This document shows positions 1 through 5,341 of a DNA stretch of 5,341 nt, piece after piece. The notes under the pieces were generated by a model, which ran no database searches, was not told the origin of the DNA, and worked only from the letters and a program-made list of their open reading frames with translations. Numbering within the stretch: the first letter of the stretch is position 1; every line of letters begins with the position of its first letter. Source of the DNA: Proteiniphilum sp. (GTDB lineage: Bacteria > Bacteroidota > Bacteroidia > Bacteroidales > Dysgonomonadaceae); contig JAAYFB010000149.1 in the NCBI GenBank assembly GCA_012728465.1, positions 1 to 5,341 on the forward strand, given 5' to 3'. A program made the translations under genes and the position numbers.

Positions 1-1842
1 TCTCTTCCTCTCTTCTGGCTTATTTTTAGTAATATCCACTGGTTTTTGCTTATCAATTGTTTTATCATTCAAGTTCCAATCCTCTTCGTGATCTGTGTAT
101 GCTCTAATTTCTATAGCTTTAGGAAGATAGTAAACCATTTCAGGCTGTCTTTTAGTTTCATAATCACCCGTTGTCCATTCACCATCACCATTATTATCTA
201 CAAAAAGTCGAACATATATCTGACTTGGATCTAAATCAAAAATCAGTGCTTCGTTGTTTTTGACTTTTACTTTCCTAAATGGTTTATCTGATTTGTCAAG
301 TAGCTCCACATAAGCATCCACACTATCCACCAATCCGTGTATCGACAATAGCAAGTTGCCATACTGGTCTAAGTCTTTAACCGAGAACGTTTGCTCTAAC
401 GTATTGTTCCACAAGCCATATATGCTGTGCACTGATGCTGAGTCTATTCTAAAGCGATACTTCTCTGCAGGCTCCCACTTATGCTCTACCTTAAAGCGAC
501 GGGGATTAATACTATCTGCTGTAAACTTAAATGGAATTTTAGAAAACACAGAGTCCACTACATGCTCTAGAGAAACTTTGGACGAATCAAAATCCACAAC
601 GGGGTATTCAAACTCTAAATGTATGGGTGCATACACCTCGTGGGCTGACTTTATAGTATGATTAACACCCATGAAAGTAATTTTTGGAGCCTCTTCCTCC
701 TCTTCCTTTCGCTCACGACGAGACTGTCTAGGCTCTTTATACAAAAACCTTAGCGTGTCTGTAGCCAATACATCACGATTTAAGGTATCTGTTCTCAAAT
801 AATCCATTTTCAACAAGATGGTATCTTGTTTCGAAATTAGTGTGTCAGTAATCCACAGCGATAGTGTATCATTTCCTAAGCTTCGCTCCATAGTGAACCA
901 ATCGCTATCACCCTCAATAGATGGCTGCAACAAGCTAAAAGTTGACATTTCGGTTGGTGCAGCAAAAAACACAGACAACTTTTCGCGAGTATTTCGCTCA
1001 TGCTTCTCACGATATTTACGTTTGAAACCAGTTTCAAATGAACGAAGAATTAAATCATCTGGAATAAATCGAGTATAGTTTATCGATTTTACAGTGTCAA
1101 TAGTAATACTATCCACAAATGTGGTATCTTGTCGCACTGCTGGCATTGATGATGGTATCACGATAGAGTCAAGAAATGCTATAGTCTCGGCTGGGCTACT
1201 ATATTTGTAGTCTCTATTATCATCCTTTAGAGCAAATACTTTATACTCACCTGGTGCTAAACCTCTCACTGTGAATCGTCCACGTGAGTCGGTTCGAGAT
1301 ATTATTTCGAAAGGAACATTAGTAAATGCAGTATCTTCGAGATTGGTGTGCATACCTACATATATTCCTTGTGATGGCTCTAGCTCCCGTGCCGATAGCA
1401 CAATACCCGATACGGCAAGAGTGTCGAGAACATCTCCTGTGGAGAACGAGTGAGAAAAATTTTCTAACGGATTGCTCTCATTGTTGTCCACAATGGCATC
1501 AGTAAAATCAATAGTATATGTTGTGTTTGGCAACAATCCATCCTTAAGCTCCACAACTGCTTTGCGGCCCACTGCTTTTATTACAGGCAAGTTATGCTGA
1601 GGAGGAGTAATTATAACCTTTTCAGCTGGTTTTTCTATCTTGATATTCTCATCAAATTCGAATTCAATAATATTCCTTGTGACATTGAGAGCATTACTTG
1701 GAGGGTTAGACTTCAATAATCGAGGTGGTGCCTCGTCATATAGTCCTCCCGTAGGCGAAGCCACATTTGCGCACGAATTGAGGAGATATGCTATTCCAAT
1801 AAATATTGTGATTGATAATATATGTTTTGCAAACTTTGTCAT
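1..1842 (-). CDS. Ig-like (Big_5) domain lipoprotein, C-terminus cut by window edge
   Basis: Read from the ATG at 1842, the frame is open for 614 codons to base 1 without a stop. Residues 1-23 form a lipoprotein signal peptide (basic start, hydrophobic 8-21, lipobox LNSC) with Cys24 as the predicted lipidated residue. The mature start C-A-N-V-A-S-P-T-G-G is typical of Bacteroidota Ig-like lipoproteins. Residues about 39-136 look like a Big_5 domain (APPRLLKSNPP, FEFDENI, LPNTTYTIDF, FSTGD). Residues about 140-208 look like a carboxypeptidase-regulatory-like beta sandwich (DSRGRFTVRGLAPGEYKVFALKD region). A charged linker (RRERKEEEEEAP, 375-386) leads into more predicted beta-rich sequence. 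Residues 549-560 match DxNxDGxxxxxD, followed by the conserved-looking KRQPEMVYYLPK. The family usually ends soon after such a tail, so probably only a short piece is missing. Expected location is the cell envelope, periplasmic or surface-anchored; a binding or structural role is inferred and no enzymatic motif was seen. Confidence 0.88.
   Translation of the reverse strand, partial: MTKFAKHILSITIFIGIAYLLNSCANVASPTGGLYDEAPPRLLKSNPPSNALNVTRNIIEFEFDENIKIEKPAEKVIITPPQHNLPVIKAVGRKAVVELKDGLLPNTTYTIDFTDAIVDNNESNPLENFSHSFSTGDVLDTLAVSGIVLSARELEPSQGIYVGMHTNLEDTAFTNVPFEIISRTDSRGRFTVRGLAPGEYKVFALKDDNRDYKYSSPAETIAFLDSIVIPSSMPAVRQDTTFVDSITIDTVKSINYTRFIPDDLILRSFETGFKRKYREKHERNTREKLSVFFAAPTEMSTFSLLQPSIEGDSDWFTMERSLGNDTLSLWITDTLISKQDTILLKMDYLRTDTLNRDVLATDTLRFLYKEPRQSRRERKEEEEEAPKITFMGVNHTIKSAHEVYAPIHLEFEYPVVDFDSSKVSLEHVVDSVFSKIPFKFTADSINPRRFKVEHKWEPAEKYRFRIDSASVHSIYGLWNNTLEQTFSVKDLDQYGNLLLSIHGLVDSVDAYVELLDKSDKPFRKVKVKNNEALIFDLDPSQIYVRLFVDNNGDGEWTTGDYETKRQPEMVYYLPKAIEIRAYTDHEEDWNLNDKTIDKQKPVDITKNKPEERKR
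1771..1842 (-). other. Lipoprotein signal peptide with lipobox LNSC
   Basis: The first 24 codons of the Ig-like protein give a basic start (Lys3, Lys6), a hydrophobic core over residues 8-21 and a lipobox L-N-S-C with Cys24. This predicts processing by signal peptidase II and N-terminal lipidation. Residues just after the cysteine (A-N-V-A-S-P) lack the acidic surface-export signal (K-(D/E)2 or Q-A-(D/E)2 type) described in some Bacteroidota, so outer-membrane orientation is left open. Confidence 0.85.
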
Positions 1843-1963
1843 CTATATACTAATGTGTTGAAAAATATTTATATTATGGCAAAAATACAACGAAATAAGC
1901 ATTATTCATTTTATAAGACAATAAAAAAATGGAAATTGGCTATTTATCACACACTTTAGATAG
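1843..1963. other. AT-rich spacer between the DUF2851 gene and the lipoprotein gene
   Basis: This 121-bp spacer separates two genes on the same strand. It contains the candidate -7 box and a T-tract on the minus strand (around 1923-1929) downstream of the DUF2851 stop. No GC-rich stem precedes the T-tract, and only 4-5 bp AT-only stems are visible, so an intrinsic terminator is not supported. Read-through from DUF2851 into the lipoprotein gene is possible. Confidence 0.5.
1880..1887 (-). promoter_or_regulatory. Candidate -7 box (TATTTTTG) for the Ig-like lipoprotein gene
   Basis: On the minus strand the spacer holds TATTTTTG, an exact match to the Bacteroidota sigma-ABfr -7 consensus TAnnTTTG. 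It would give a leader of about 30 nt before the ATG at 1842. No convincing -33 TTG lies at the expected distance upstream, and such boxes arise by chance in AT-rich DNA. No Shine-Dalgarno sequence precedes the ATG, which is usual in this phylum. Confidence 0.35.
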
Positions 1964-3238
1964 TTATTTAGACAATATCCTGTAACCAATATTGCAGTAC
2001 AAACATTTTCTCTTATCGCAATACTCTTTTCGGAGCTGGATAAGAGCTTGAGAATCGAAAGCATTTTTGACCTCAACCCCGGCTGACTTAAATGCATTGA
2101 CAATAGAGTTTCGTTCGGGTTTGATATATTCGAGAATGGTCATGGCTCGATCACAATACTTTTCCTGATCCTTCATCTTACCATATGCAAAAAGCATCGG
2201 TGCAACAGTATTAATCAAAATAATATCTAATGACGTATCGCCCAATCTTTTATTTGACTTTTTTGACTCCTTGCCAAACGAGTAATGAGTTTTCCAATAC
2301 TCCGACACCTCCGACTGCAAATGTAATCGCAGGCGTTTATAATCATCAATCTCTAGGATGGTTGAGAATAATCTACCCGATTGCACAAGCAGTGCCGACA
2401 GCTGAGCAATCCTGATCTGTGGAAATGCACTTGGCCTAACTCTCAATTTCTTAAACAAGAAACCATCCAATGGCTTTAAGTTATATTTGTGAGCCAAAAA
2501 CTTATATTCGCTTTGCAACCTCACATAATATTCATCACTAATAGCATCATCCTCTAGCATACCTGCCTGCCCATAAAACAAAGCCTCAACCTGAAAAAGA
2601 TTGTTACTATGTCGTTGCACTATCTTATAGCTTAAGCTCGAGGCCAATCTCTCAAACTCATCCGAATTGAGACCAAATCCATAATTACGAGCAAGCAACA
2701 CAAAGAATACATCATCCCACGAGTTATTCATCTTGAGCAAATGAGCGTATATATCATTTGTCTTACGCTCGAGCCTCTCCACACCTAATGACCCTATCCA
2801 AGCACGCATTACATGTTTTTTGATACTAGGCATATCATCTCTACAAGGTATGGGCGAACGACTTTTTAGCAAAGCCTCAGCTTCGTTTCTAATAGTTTGG
2901 GGCACCTTCAAAACCATCTGTGGCACCACCTGCTTCTGTTCGTTAAGCACCGCACCTTTATCTATTTCCACTACATGAAGTATAGTAGAGTTGTAGCTTT
3001 TGTCGGCATCATGTTTGTGCTTATACCAATCATCTGACGAAATATGTATCTCCACATTACCCGCCCACACTCTATCATCTATCTTAACTTTTGCATTAAA
3101 AAAATCGGGACCAGCATCCCCATTATGTATGCCAGGATCGAGCACCTCGATGATGCGACCATCAGTTGTTTTCAAACCAAATTGCTCAAAAAGCCTATAT
3201 TTCCAAATATAGTGTAGCAAGTATTCGCTGTTCGACAT
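1964..3238 (-). CDS. DUF2851 family protein
   Basis: This complete 424-residue protein starts at an ATG (3238) and ends with TAA; its length is what is expected of DUF2851 proteins in Bacteroidota. Family-like blocks are visible: the start MSNSEYLLHYIWKYRLF; G-D-A-G-P-D-F-F-N-A (40-49); W-A-G-N-V-E-I-H (58-65), followed by S-D-D-W, H74, H76 and Y82; I-L-H-V-V (86-90); R-P-S-A-F-P-Q-I-R-I-A-Q (268-279); and a cysteine-rich C-terminus with Cys407, Cys412 and Cys415 in C-x4-C-x2-C, then N-I-G. There is no signal peptide or membrane segment, so it is probably cytoplasmic. Its biochemical role is not established. The Asp45...Glu63-x-His65 arrangement resembles a degenerate PD-(D/E)xK nuclease core, and the cysteines may bind a metal; both are inferences. 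It lies downstream of the ATPase/TOPRIM operon after a 121-bp gap holding its own candidate promoter, so it is probably a separate unit. Confidence 0.9.
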   Translation of the reverse strand: MSNSEYLLHYIWKYRLFEQFGLKTTDGRIIEVLDPGIHNGDAGPDFFNAKVKIDDRVWAGNVEIHISSDDWYKHKHDADKSYNSTILHVVEIDKGAVLNEQKQVVPQMVLKVPQTIRNEAEALLKSRSPIPCRDDMPSIKKHVMRAWIGSLGVERLERKTNDIYAHLLKMNNSWDDVFFVLLARNYGFGLNSDEFERLASSLSYKIVQRHSNNLFQVEALFYGQAGMLEDDAISDEYYVRLQSEYKFLAHKYNLKPLDGFLFKKLRVRPSAFPQIRIAQLSALLVQSGRLFSTILEIDDYKRLRLHLQSEVSEYWKTHYSFGKESKKSNKRLGDTSLDIILINTVAPMLFAYGKMKDQEKYCDRAMTILEYIKPERNSIVNAFKSAGVEVKNAFDSQALIQLRKEYCDKRKCLYCNIGYRILSK

Positions 3239-3359
3239 GTTATTAATTATGTATTCAATCTATTAAAAAGTGCAATTTATATAAAAAGAATAATATGGGG
3301 AAAGGATTTAGGGGATAAAAAGCTATGCAGTGGTAAGCCTCAAAGGTATAAACGGTAGT
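3239..3359. other. Spacer between the TOPRIM-like gene and DUF2851
   Basis: This 121-bp spacer holds a candidate -7 box at 3341-3348 and an isolated G-rich patch (3297-3314, two GGGG runs flanking a GG) in otherwise AT-rich sequence. A short stem (TAAAC/GTTTA, 3349-3353 with 3358-3362, 4-nt loop) overlaps the TOPRIM gene's stop codon but has only 5 bp and no U-tract directly after it. No convincing terminator was found, so partial read-through from the operon into DUF2851 cannot be excluded. Confidence 0.45.
3341..3348 (-). promoter_or_regulatory. Candidate -7 box (TACCTTTG) for DUF2851
   Basis: TACCTTTG on the minus strand matches TAnnTTTG exactly and sits just downstream of the TOPRIM gene's stop. 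It would give an untranslated leader of roughly 95 nt for DUF2851. No TTG was seen at the usual -33 spacing, so the call rests on the -7 box and its placement alone. Confidence 0.35.
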
Positions 3360-3995
3360 TTACTTAGCCATGTTGTTACGAATAAACTCCTTTAGCGGAT
3401 CTAGCTCTACATGATCTAAATCCCAATAATCTTTATTGTCGAATAGCCATTGACCAGAGCCTAATACATCTCGCTCTTCCTTAGATAACTTTACAGATGT
3501 CATTAGTGTATGAAGTTTTCCTTTAAGATTAGGTGTATTGTACTTTTGCACTCCATTATCATCTGTATGGCTTTTTATGCAATTTTCGTACGCTTCAAAA
3601 CAATTGAAATAGCCTTGATGTAAATCTTTATTTACAATCTTGTCGAGTAGTGTTTCAAACTCACCATCATCTTTATTATTGGGAAAAAGAAACATTTCAA
3701 ACTCTATTTTTAGCTCTAATCTCTTAGCTTCTAAAAACTTCTTTCTAGCCTCGTAGCCACCATTATCGATACCTGTGAAATCTGAATCAAATATTAAAAG
3801 ATTTTTACCTCCTTCATTAGTATTTTCTGCAAACTGATTAGCGGCGTTTTTAAGATTATCCTTTCCTCCCACATTGATTATTTCAACATCAGTAGTAAAG
3901 CTATCTCCAAATATTGTTCTTAATAGGTAATGAATAAAATTATGCTCTGGAGTCTTCTTATTTCCTGTTTCTATAAAAATTCGTGTTTTGCTCAT
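3360..3995 (-). CDS. TOPRIM-like DUF3226-type protein, partner of the upstream ATPase
   Basis: This complete 211-residue protein has no signal peptide or membrane segment. Its layout fits a TOPRIM fold: strand 1 R-I-F-I-E-T-G with Glu9; a G-G-K-D-N-L segment (43-48) before a helix; strand L-L-I-F-D-S-D-F with the DxD pair Asp70/Asp72; G-G-Y-E-A-R-K (79-85); then F-L-F-P-N-N-K-D-D-G-E-F-E-T-L-L (102-117) and the C-terminal Y-W-D-L-D...L-D-P-L-K-E-F. These blocks resemble DUF3226, a TOPRIM-related family; the assignment is by eye. In OLD-like nucleases the TOPRIM Glu and DxD bind metal for phosphodiester cleavage, so a nuclease role is plausible but unproven. Its ATG overlaps the ATPase stop (ATGA, 3992-3995), implying translational coupling and a shared mRNA. 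A RloB/DUF4276- or DUF4435-type TOPRIM protein is the main alternative. Confidence 0.8.
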   Translation of the reverse strand: MSKTRIFIETGNKKTPEHNFIHYLLRTIFGDSFTTDVEIINVGGKDNLKNAANQFAENTNEGGKNLLIFDSDFTGIDNGGYEARKKFLEAKRLELKIEFEMFLFPNNKDDGEFETLLDKIVNKDLHQGYFNCFEAYENCIKSHTDDNGVQKYNTPNLKGKLHTLMTSVKLSKEERDVLGSGQWLFDNKDYWDLDHVELDPLKEFIRNNMAK

Positions 3996-5116
3996 CGTAT
4001 CTCAATATCTTGTTCTATTACATAATCTAGTTGTTCATAATCATATAGCAGTGCCTCAAGTTTATCTTCATGGGTACGCATAAGTTTAATGGTTGATACA
4101 TCATTTCTGTCCTCTTCCGACATTTCACTTAATGCATTTCGCACACTACGGATAGTATCGTTGCTGTGGGTGGTAACAAATACTTGCACATTTAGCTCTT
4201 TAGATAGCTTAATGATTATCTCCCACAATTTAGCTTGAACACTGTGGTGTAATCCATTTTCGAACTCATCTATCATCAAATAGCCATCTTTGCTATTAAT
4301 TAGTGCTAATATAATGGTTAATATTCTATTGATGCCATCCCCCATGCTTCGCAATGGTACAGTACCTATACTATCTTTCAATTTCACCTTAGATACACGA
4401 AGTTTTGCTAATGGATTATCTTGGATAAAAGCAATTCTTTCAATCTTTGGTTCAATAATCTGAAGTGCTTCTATTACATATTTTTCATTGTCGGTTAATG
4501 CTATTTTATCGAATAACACACCATTTTCATCACGAGCAACATCTGAGGTTTTAACGTACTGACTATCTTTAAACCTATCAAAGGAGTATTGAGAAGAATT
4601 TTTAAATAGATTAAAATCTAATTCAAGAAAGTCAAAGGCTGTATCATACATAACTCTAACTCCTCTTTCAATAGGATTGTTTAAATCATTTTCGTCACTT
4701 ATCTCCCTAATAGACATGTTCTCACCTCGCCTGTATTGTATAAATCTAAAACTGATACCATTATCAATAAAGAGTGTATCATTATGTTTTGCAATTTCTC
4801 CATAATCAATGTCACCTATTATTATAGTATCATTTTCTAGGTATCTTATATTTCTGTTTGTGAAGAAAGAGGACATCAATTTGAAAGCATCTACTTTATC
4901 ATACTCATCCACAGATTTAGGAACATACTCCCCATGATCTTCTAATATTTGAAAAAGCACACTCCTATCACCCCTAGACGCATATATCGCCATAGCCTCT
5001 AATATAGATGATTTACCTGTATTATTTTTACCTGTAATCAAATTTACTCTCTTAAGTTGATGTATTCTCAAGCTATCTAAGCAACGGTAATTTTGTATGT
5101 AAAGTGACTTCAACAT
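3992..5116 (-). CDS. AAA_15/AAA_21-type (OLD/ABC-like) ATPase
   Basis: This is a complete ATPase of the SMC/ABC-like group found in OLD nucleases and related defence systems. From the ATG at 5116 it has 374 residues and begins M-L-K-S-L-Y-I-Q-N-Y-R-C-L, the usual start for the family. A 9-nt longer frame exists from a TTG at 5125, but the ATG is preferred because TTG starts are rare and the family normally begins at M-L-K-S. Motifs in this numbering: Walker A G-K-N-N-T-G-K-S (29-36, Lys35), signature-like R-S-M-G-D-G-I (256-262), Walker B Y-L-M-I-D-E-F-E-N-G (279-288, Asp283 and Glu284) and H-loop T-T-H-S (His317). The about 220 residues between Walker A and the signature form the variable lid/coil part. 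The chain ends about 57 residues after His317, so no fused C-terminal TOPRIM exists; that domain seems supplied by the downstream gene, with which it overlaps by 4 nt. Expected cytoplasmic; sensor or regulator role is inferred. Confidence 0.9.
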   Translation of the reverse strand: MLKSLYIQNYRCLDSLRIHQLKRVNLITGKNNTGKSSILEAMAIYASRGDRSVLFQILEDHGEYVPKSVDEYDKVDAFKLMSSFFTNRNIRYLENDTIIIGDIDYGEIAKHNDTLFIDNGISFRFIQYRRGENMSIREISDENDLNNPIERGVRVMYDTAFDFLELDFNLFKNSSQYSFDRFKDSQYVKTSDVARDENGVLFDKIALTDNEKYVIEALQIIEPKIERIAFIQDNPLAKLRVSKVKLKDSIGTVPLRSMGDGINRILTIILALINSKDGYLMIDEFENGLHHSVQAKLWEIIIKLSKELNVQVFVTTHSNDTIRSVRNALSEMSEEDRNDVSTIKLMRTHEDKLEALLYDYEQLDYVIEQDIEIR

Positions 5117-5171
5117 GACTTTCAATATTTAATATATTAGTGTGCTGTTATGCAACTGTATGTTTATAAAC

Positions 5172-5199
5172 TAAACACTTACAACAAAGTTAGTGTTTA
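5172..5199. repeat. 8-bp perfect inverted repeat around the operon's -7 box (possible operator)
   Basis: The arms TAAACACT (5172-5179) and AGTGTTTA (5192-5199) are perfect reverse complements separated by 12 bp. The separation between arm midpoints is 20 bp, about two helical turns, as expected for a dimeric repressor site. The left arm covers the predicted start site and the right arm abuts the -7 box. If transcription starts near 5179, only one arm is in the mRNA, so a DNA operator is favoured over an RNA hairpin. No regulator gene is visible in the window. Confidence 0.45.
5185..5192 (-). promoter_or_regulatory. Candidate -7 box (TAACTTTG) of the ATPase/TOPRIM operon
   Basis: TAACTTTG on the minus strand matches TAnnTTTG exactly. 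It would place the transcript start near 5179 and give a leader of about 62 nt before the ATG at 5116. The upstream region is A-rich with no perfect -33 TTG; ATG is the nearest match at about 18 nt. The box lies between the arms of an 8-bp inverted repeat, consistent with regulated initiation. Confidence 0.42.
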
Positions 5200-5254
5200 T
5201 TTTCATTTTTCATTTAAATAAAATAATCATTTAAGTACTTTCAGTATATAATTC

Positions 5255-5341
5255 ATGACAGCTATTCCAAAATCTCTTCGCATTTTCGACAACAAGCAAA
5301 ACTCAAATCACATTGACACTCGCCAAAAAGGCAATGAGCAA
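5255..5341 (+). CDS. N-terminal fragment of an unidentified protein, cut by the right edge
   Basis: From the ATG at 5255 the plus-strand frame is open for 29 codons to the end of the window. It reads M-T-A-I-P-K-S-L-R-I-F-D-N-K and continues to H-I-D-T-R-Q-K-G-N-E-Q. Base composition changes from very AT-rich spacer to more balanced sequence near this ATG, as expected at a coding start. The T-R-Q-K-G-N-E-Q stretch loosely resembles the start of YraN/UPF0102 nuclease-like proteins, but this is too short to assign a function. The opposite strand also has an open frame (5262-5339) rich in cysteine, so even the coding strand is not certain. Confidence 0.38.
   Translation, partial: MTAIPKSLRIFDNKQNSNHIDTRQKGNEQ

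Larger units (their letters stand above)
5117..5254. other. AT-rich, probably divergent, intergenic region
   Basis: These 138 bp separate the minus-strand operon from the plus-strand frame at the right edge. They contain the operon's -7 box and inverted repeat. No exact TAnnTTTG was found on the plus strand (nearest TATGTTTA at 5159-5166, one mismatch), so the rightward gene's promoter is not identified. A CATTTAA motif is repeated at 5211 and 5229, probably by chance. Confidence 0.45.

Noticed and set aside
46..234. 62-codon plus-strand frame with hydrophobic stretches
   Set aside because: The hydrophobic look comes from reading AT-rich sequence antisense to the lipoprotein; no independent start signal supports it.
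356..1861. Several short plus-strand frames of 60-101 codons within 356-1861
   Set aside because: They lie opposite the 614-codon lipoprotein frame, show no domain-like sequence and are antisense shadows of it.
1921..1930. T-tract downstream of DUF2851 as an intrinsic terminator
   Set aside because: No GC-containing stem precedes it; only short AT stems are visible.
1906..2103. 65-codon minus-strand frame overlapping the DUF2851 3' end
   Set aside because: It overlaps the well-supported DUF2851 C-terminus in another frame and has no recognisable motif.
3297..3314. G-rich patch as a G-quadruplex
   Set aside because: There are only two GGGG runs and one GG, enough at best for a weak two-tier structure, and no functional placement is evident.
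5117..5125. TTG start at 5125 giving a 377-residue ATPase
   Set aside because: The in-frame ATG at 5116 gives the family's usual M-L-K-S start. The extra three codons add nothing recognisable and TTG starts are uncommon.
1..5341. Mobile element, CRISPR array, tRNA or rRNA genes
   Set aside because: No transposase or integrase, terminal repeats, regularly spaced repeats or structural RNA signatures were seen anywhere in the window.

Overview
The window looks like an AT-rich chromosomal segment from a member of the Bacteroidota, probably Bacteroidales. The reasons are a Big_5-type Ig-like lipoprotein with the 'C-A-N-V-A-S-P-T-G-G' start seen in that phylum, a full-length DUF2851 protein (a family found mainly in Bacteroidota), no clear Shine-Dalgarno sequences, and an exact match to the Bacteroidota -7 promoter box TAnnTTTG in each of the three spacers upstream of the minus-strand genes.

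Layout, left to right. Positions 1-1842 (minus) encode an Ig-like-domain lipoprotein. It is open for 614 codons to the left edge, so its stop lies outside the window. A 121-bp AT-rich spacer follows. Positions 1964-3238 (minus) encode a 424-residue DUF2851 protein. A second 121-bp spacer separates it from a two-gene operon on the minus strand: a 374-residue AAA_15/AAA_21-type ATPase (3992-5116) and, downstream, a 211-residue TOPRIM-like protein of the DUF3226 type (3360-3995). The two genes share the 4-base overlap ATGA. Upstream is an AT-rich spacer of about 140 bp with a -7 box set inside an 8-bp inverted repeat. At the right edge an ATG-initiated plus-strand frame (5255 onward) stays open to the end.

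The main candidate for an undescribed system is the ATPase/DUF3226 pair. It has the composition of an OLD-family nuclease (ABC-type ATPase plus TOPRIM) split over two genes. That resembles the AriA/AriB layout of PARIS anti-phage defence, but the effector reads as DUF3226 rather than DUF4435. A defence role is inferred from domains and architecture, not shown by the sequence. The lipoprotein and DUF2851 genes look like ordinary lineage-conserved genes with no visible functional tie to the pair. There are no tRNA or rRNA genes, CRISPR arrays, insertion sequences or convincing intrinsic terminators.
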